DNA from: Phycisphaerales bacterium
GTDB lineage: Bacteria; Planctomycetota; Phycisphaerae; Phycisphaerales; UBA1924
Reading direction: 5' to 3'
DNA: 32,013 nt
NCBI GenBank assembly: GCA_021732675.1
Contig: JAKFUN010000169.1
Span: 1 to 32,013, forward strand
In this document: positions 30,561-32,013 of the stretch, in pieces
How positions within the stretch are numbered: the stretch's first letter is position 1
How the letters are laid out: every line of letters starts with the position of its first letter
Notes under the pieces: generated by a model
What the model was told of the DNA's origin: nothing
The model's input: only the letters and a program-made list of their open reading frames with translations
Databases searched by the model: none
Position numbers and translations under genes: made by a program

Positions 30561-30938
30561 TCAGGAAGAAAAGCGAGAATCTGGCCGAGTCGAGCACGTC
30601 GAGCTCGCGGGCGAACCAGGCAGCAAGAGAACCCAACACCACGGAATGCCCAGCCGGCGGCCTTCAATCGTGACGCTGCGAATCTCTCCCTGGGTCAACG
30701 TGCTTGGCAGCGGGTAGGCACTCACGCCTGGCTGGATCGGACCCCGGTAGATCTCGATAGAAGCGGGCAAAGCGGGAATCAGGATGCGGGCCGCGGCTAT
30801 CTTGCCTCCCGAGTTCTGAATCGTCAGTCGGCCAAGCTCCAAATTCGGAGACAGTCGCGAGTCAAGCAGAAGTCCAATCTGACGAAGCAGCCACCCGCAT
30901 GCCGTCGCCACAAATCGCCTCACTAGTCCAAACACCAT
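30561..30938 (-). CDS. Family B protein (copy B2)
   Basis: Paralogue of B1 (125 aa from ATG 30938; the ribosome-binding site GAGGGGGAG favours this over the track's 30983). The N-terminus MVFGLVRRFVATACGWLLRQIGLLL is hydrophobic but less clearly a membrane anchor than in B1. Shared core: LTIQNSGGKIAAARILI, then VTIEGRRLGIPWCWVLL. The tail is Ser-rich. It is probably the first gene of a B2-A2 transcript. The function is unknown. Confidence 0.65.
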   Translation of the reverse strand: MVFGLVRRFVATACGWLLRQIGLLLDSRLSPNLELGRLTIQNSGGKIAAARILIPALPASIEIYRGPIQPGVSAYPLPSTLTQGEIRSVTIEGRRLGIPWCWVLLLPGSPASSTCSTRPDSRFSS

Positions 30939-31449
30939 TGGCTCCCCCTCGACGGTCAGCACCTCGCGGATCAAAATCCCCACACGGCGGCGTGATTGAC
31001 CTCCTCGTCGCGTTGTCTACGGCTTCATTCCTCACTCCATAAAACTCACTCCGGTGTGCTACTTCGCGGAAAAGTGCTAAGAATCTATCGGTACGTTTCG
31101 AGCGGAGTCTGCTGCGATCGCGCGTCGCCAACTTCGGGCGACAGCGTCTTCGCGGCCTGTGAGTACGATGCGGTTACAAGCCAGATTGCTGCGTGTGGTG
31201 TTACTGGCCACACAGGCGTGCCTTCACACCGCCGCACGGATTCTAACCCGTTGTCAACACGTTGCCACTACCCCCCGCGACGGCGAGAGTGTGCAAAACG
31301 CTAAAACCCAGAAATGTGGGTCTCCGGAACCGGGGAGGTGGGGCGGCGACGCACAGTTCTGGGTGACAAAGCCGATTCGCTCACGGAACCTTCTGGAAAT
31401 TGTTCCCCGCTTGAGGGGTGGCCTTTGGTCGGAAGGAGCGTCTGCGACG
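30939..31449. other. Intergenic region before B2
   Basis: About 510 nt without a supportable gene. ORFs at 30996-31304 and 31159-31668 lack ribosome-binding sites and family features, and the latter runs into the opposite strand of the HD-domain gene. It presumably contains the B2 promoter, but no clear -35/-10 pair was found. Confidence 0.4.
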
Positions 31450-31476
31450 TCTGGGGCCCCGCAAACGCGGGCTACA
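31450..31476. repeat. Short palindromic repeat over a stop codon
   Basis: CCCGC-aaac-GCGGG with flanking G/C-rich arms (GGCCCC ... GGGCC nearby) forms a small hairpin. It resembles short palindromes dispersed in planctomycete genomes (from memory, not searched). On the minus strand its CTGTAG end supplies the last Leu and the stop of the HD-domain oxygenase. Confidence 0.45.
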
Positions 31477-32013
31477 GGGCCGTCTGATCGAGATACTTCG
31501 CGAAGTACTCGACCGAGGGCGTCTCAAGGTTCTCGATCTTGGCGGCGTCGTCCCAGCGGCGCAGGCGCACGGCGTCTTTGTAGTGCGGGTTGGCCTCAAA
31601 CTCTTGGCACTCGGCCTCGGACATCGGCCCACCCTGCAAGGCAAGGCTTTGGATGGAGGGAGGACTGAGGAGGGCCATGTAGCTGGGCTCGCGGGTGCAG
31701 AGGTAGCGTTTGGCGTCGACGTGCAGTTTCACAGGCTCAGAAACTTCGGCGGGGAAGTGCTTGACGAGCCACACCTGGCCGAGAATCTCGTGGCGATCGT
31801 CGATCCCCTGGTCGGGGGCGTCGTCGGGAAGGTCATGGAGCAGGTGGCCCACGTCGTGCAGCAAAGCCGCGGCGATGAGGGACGCGGGCGCACCCTCCTG
31901 CTCGCCGCGCAACGCGGCTTGCAGCCCATGCTCTGCCTGAGTGACGGCCTCGTGCCCGTATTGGGAGTTGCCCCGGTCTTTGAAGAGGGCAACGACTTTT
32001 TGAGAAATGGGGT
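31472..32013 (-). CDS. PhnZ-like HD-domain oxygenase (partial)
   Basis: C-terminal 180 residues of a gene whose start lies beyond the window; the frame stays open to the edge, so the track's TTG start at 31912 is not the true one. It matches the phosphonate-degradation HD-domain oxygenase family (PhnZ, TmpB). The mobile Tyr/Glu motif is in QYGHEAVTQAEHGLQ, the HD motif in LLHDVGH, then RHEILGQ, HVDAKRYLCT and RLRRWDDAAK with the late Asp ligand. Such enzymes use a mixed-valent di-iron centre to cleave C-P bonds of hydroxylated phosphonates, freeing phosphate. The exact substrate cannot be read, and a PhnY-like partner would lie outside. Confidence 0.88.
   Translation of the reverse strand, partial: PISQKVVALFKDRGNSQYGHEAVTQAEHGLQAALRGEQEGAPASLIAAALLHDVGHLLHDLPDDAPDQGIDDRHEILGQVWLVKHFPAEVSEPVKLHVDAKRYLCTREPSYMALLSPPSIQSLALQGGPMSEAECQEFEANPHYKDAVRLRRWDDAAKIENLETPSVEYFAKYLDQTAL

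Noticed and set aside
31159-31668. 169-aa plus-strand ORF near the right end
   Set aside because: Runs antisense into the PhnZ-like gene and is Arg/Ser-rich like other shadows.

Overview
The window looks like a GC-rich planctomycete chromosome, most likely of the class Phycisphaerae. This rests on the ribosomal and RNA-polymerase protein sequences, short C-terminal sorting tails (Pro-x-Pro, hydrophobic stretch, poly-Arg), a DUF1559-like pseudopilin, dockerin-like repeats and a zinc-free L31. The taxonomic call is inference; no search was run.

Layout. (1) 92-2522, + strand: rplK, rplA, rplJ and rplL, closed by an intrinsic terminator. (2) 2661-4333: a minus-strand island between rplL and rpoB. 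It holds an UPF0175/DUF3368 (PIN) toxin-antitoxin pair, a 128-nt diverged copy of the rplL 3' end just outside the pair, and a secreted PEP-CTERM-like protein. (3) 4523-13377, + strand: a promoter, rpoB, a 53-aa two-helix membrane ORF missing from the ORF track, rpoC, and a strong terminator. (4) 13462-17770, minus strand: promoter, cobalamin riboswitch, terminator, then a tightly overlapping operon of a PEP-CTERM-like surface protein, a beta-propeller protein with dockerin-like repeats and a pseudopilin, followed by a Bfd-like [2Fe-2S] protein. (5) 18039-21333, minus strand: a Uup-type ABC-F ATPase and an exported TraB-like protein with a GspG-like domain embedded in it. (6) 21598-27890: rpmE, metH (carrying two in-frame palindromic repeats) and gdhA on +, with a small degenerate receiver protein on minus. 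(7) 27929-30938, minus strand: four genes of two unrecognised families in mirror order B2-A2-A1-B1. (8) 31472-32013: the 3' part of a PhnZ-like HD-domain oxygenase that runs off the window.

How it fits together. Regions 1 and 3 are the usual translation/transcription cluster, but an opposite-strand island now splits it and rpoBC appears to have its own promoter. Region 4 is the best candidate for an undescribed system. A B12-sensing leader with promoter, aptamer and terminator all in register controls cell-surface proteins that are not known B12 transporters, in a genome that also has B12-dependent MetH. I propose it is a cobalamin capture or uptake system, possibly analogous to the Bacteroides beta-propeller BtuG. 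The mirror-ordered A/B families in region 7 and the TraB-GspG fusion are further novelties. Large ORFs antisense to rpoB, rpoC, metH and gdhA are codon-usage shadows and are left out. I saw no tRNA, rRNA, CRISPR array or insertion-sequence transposase.
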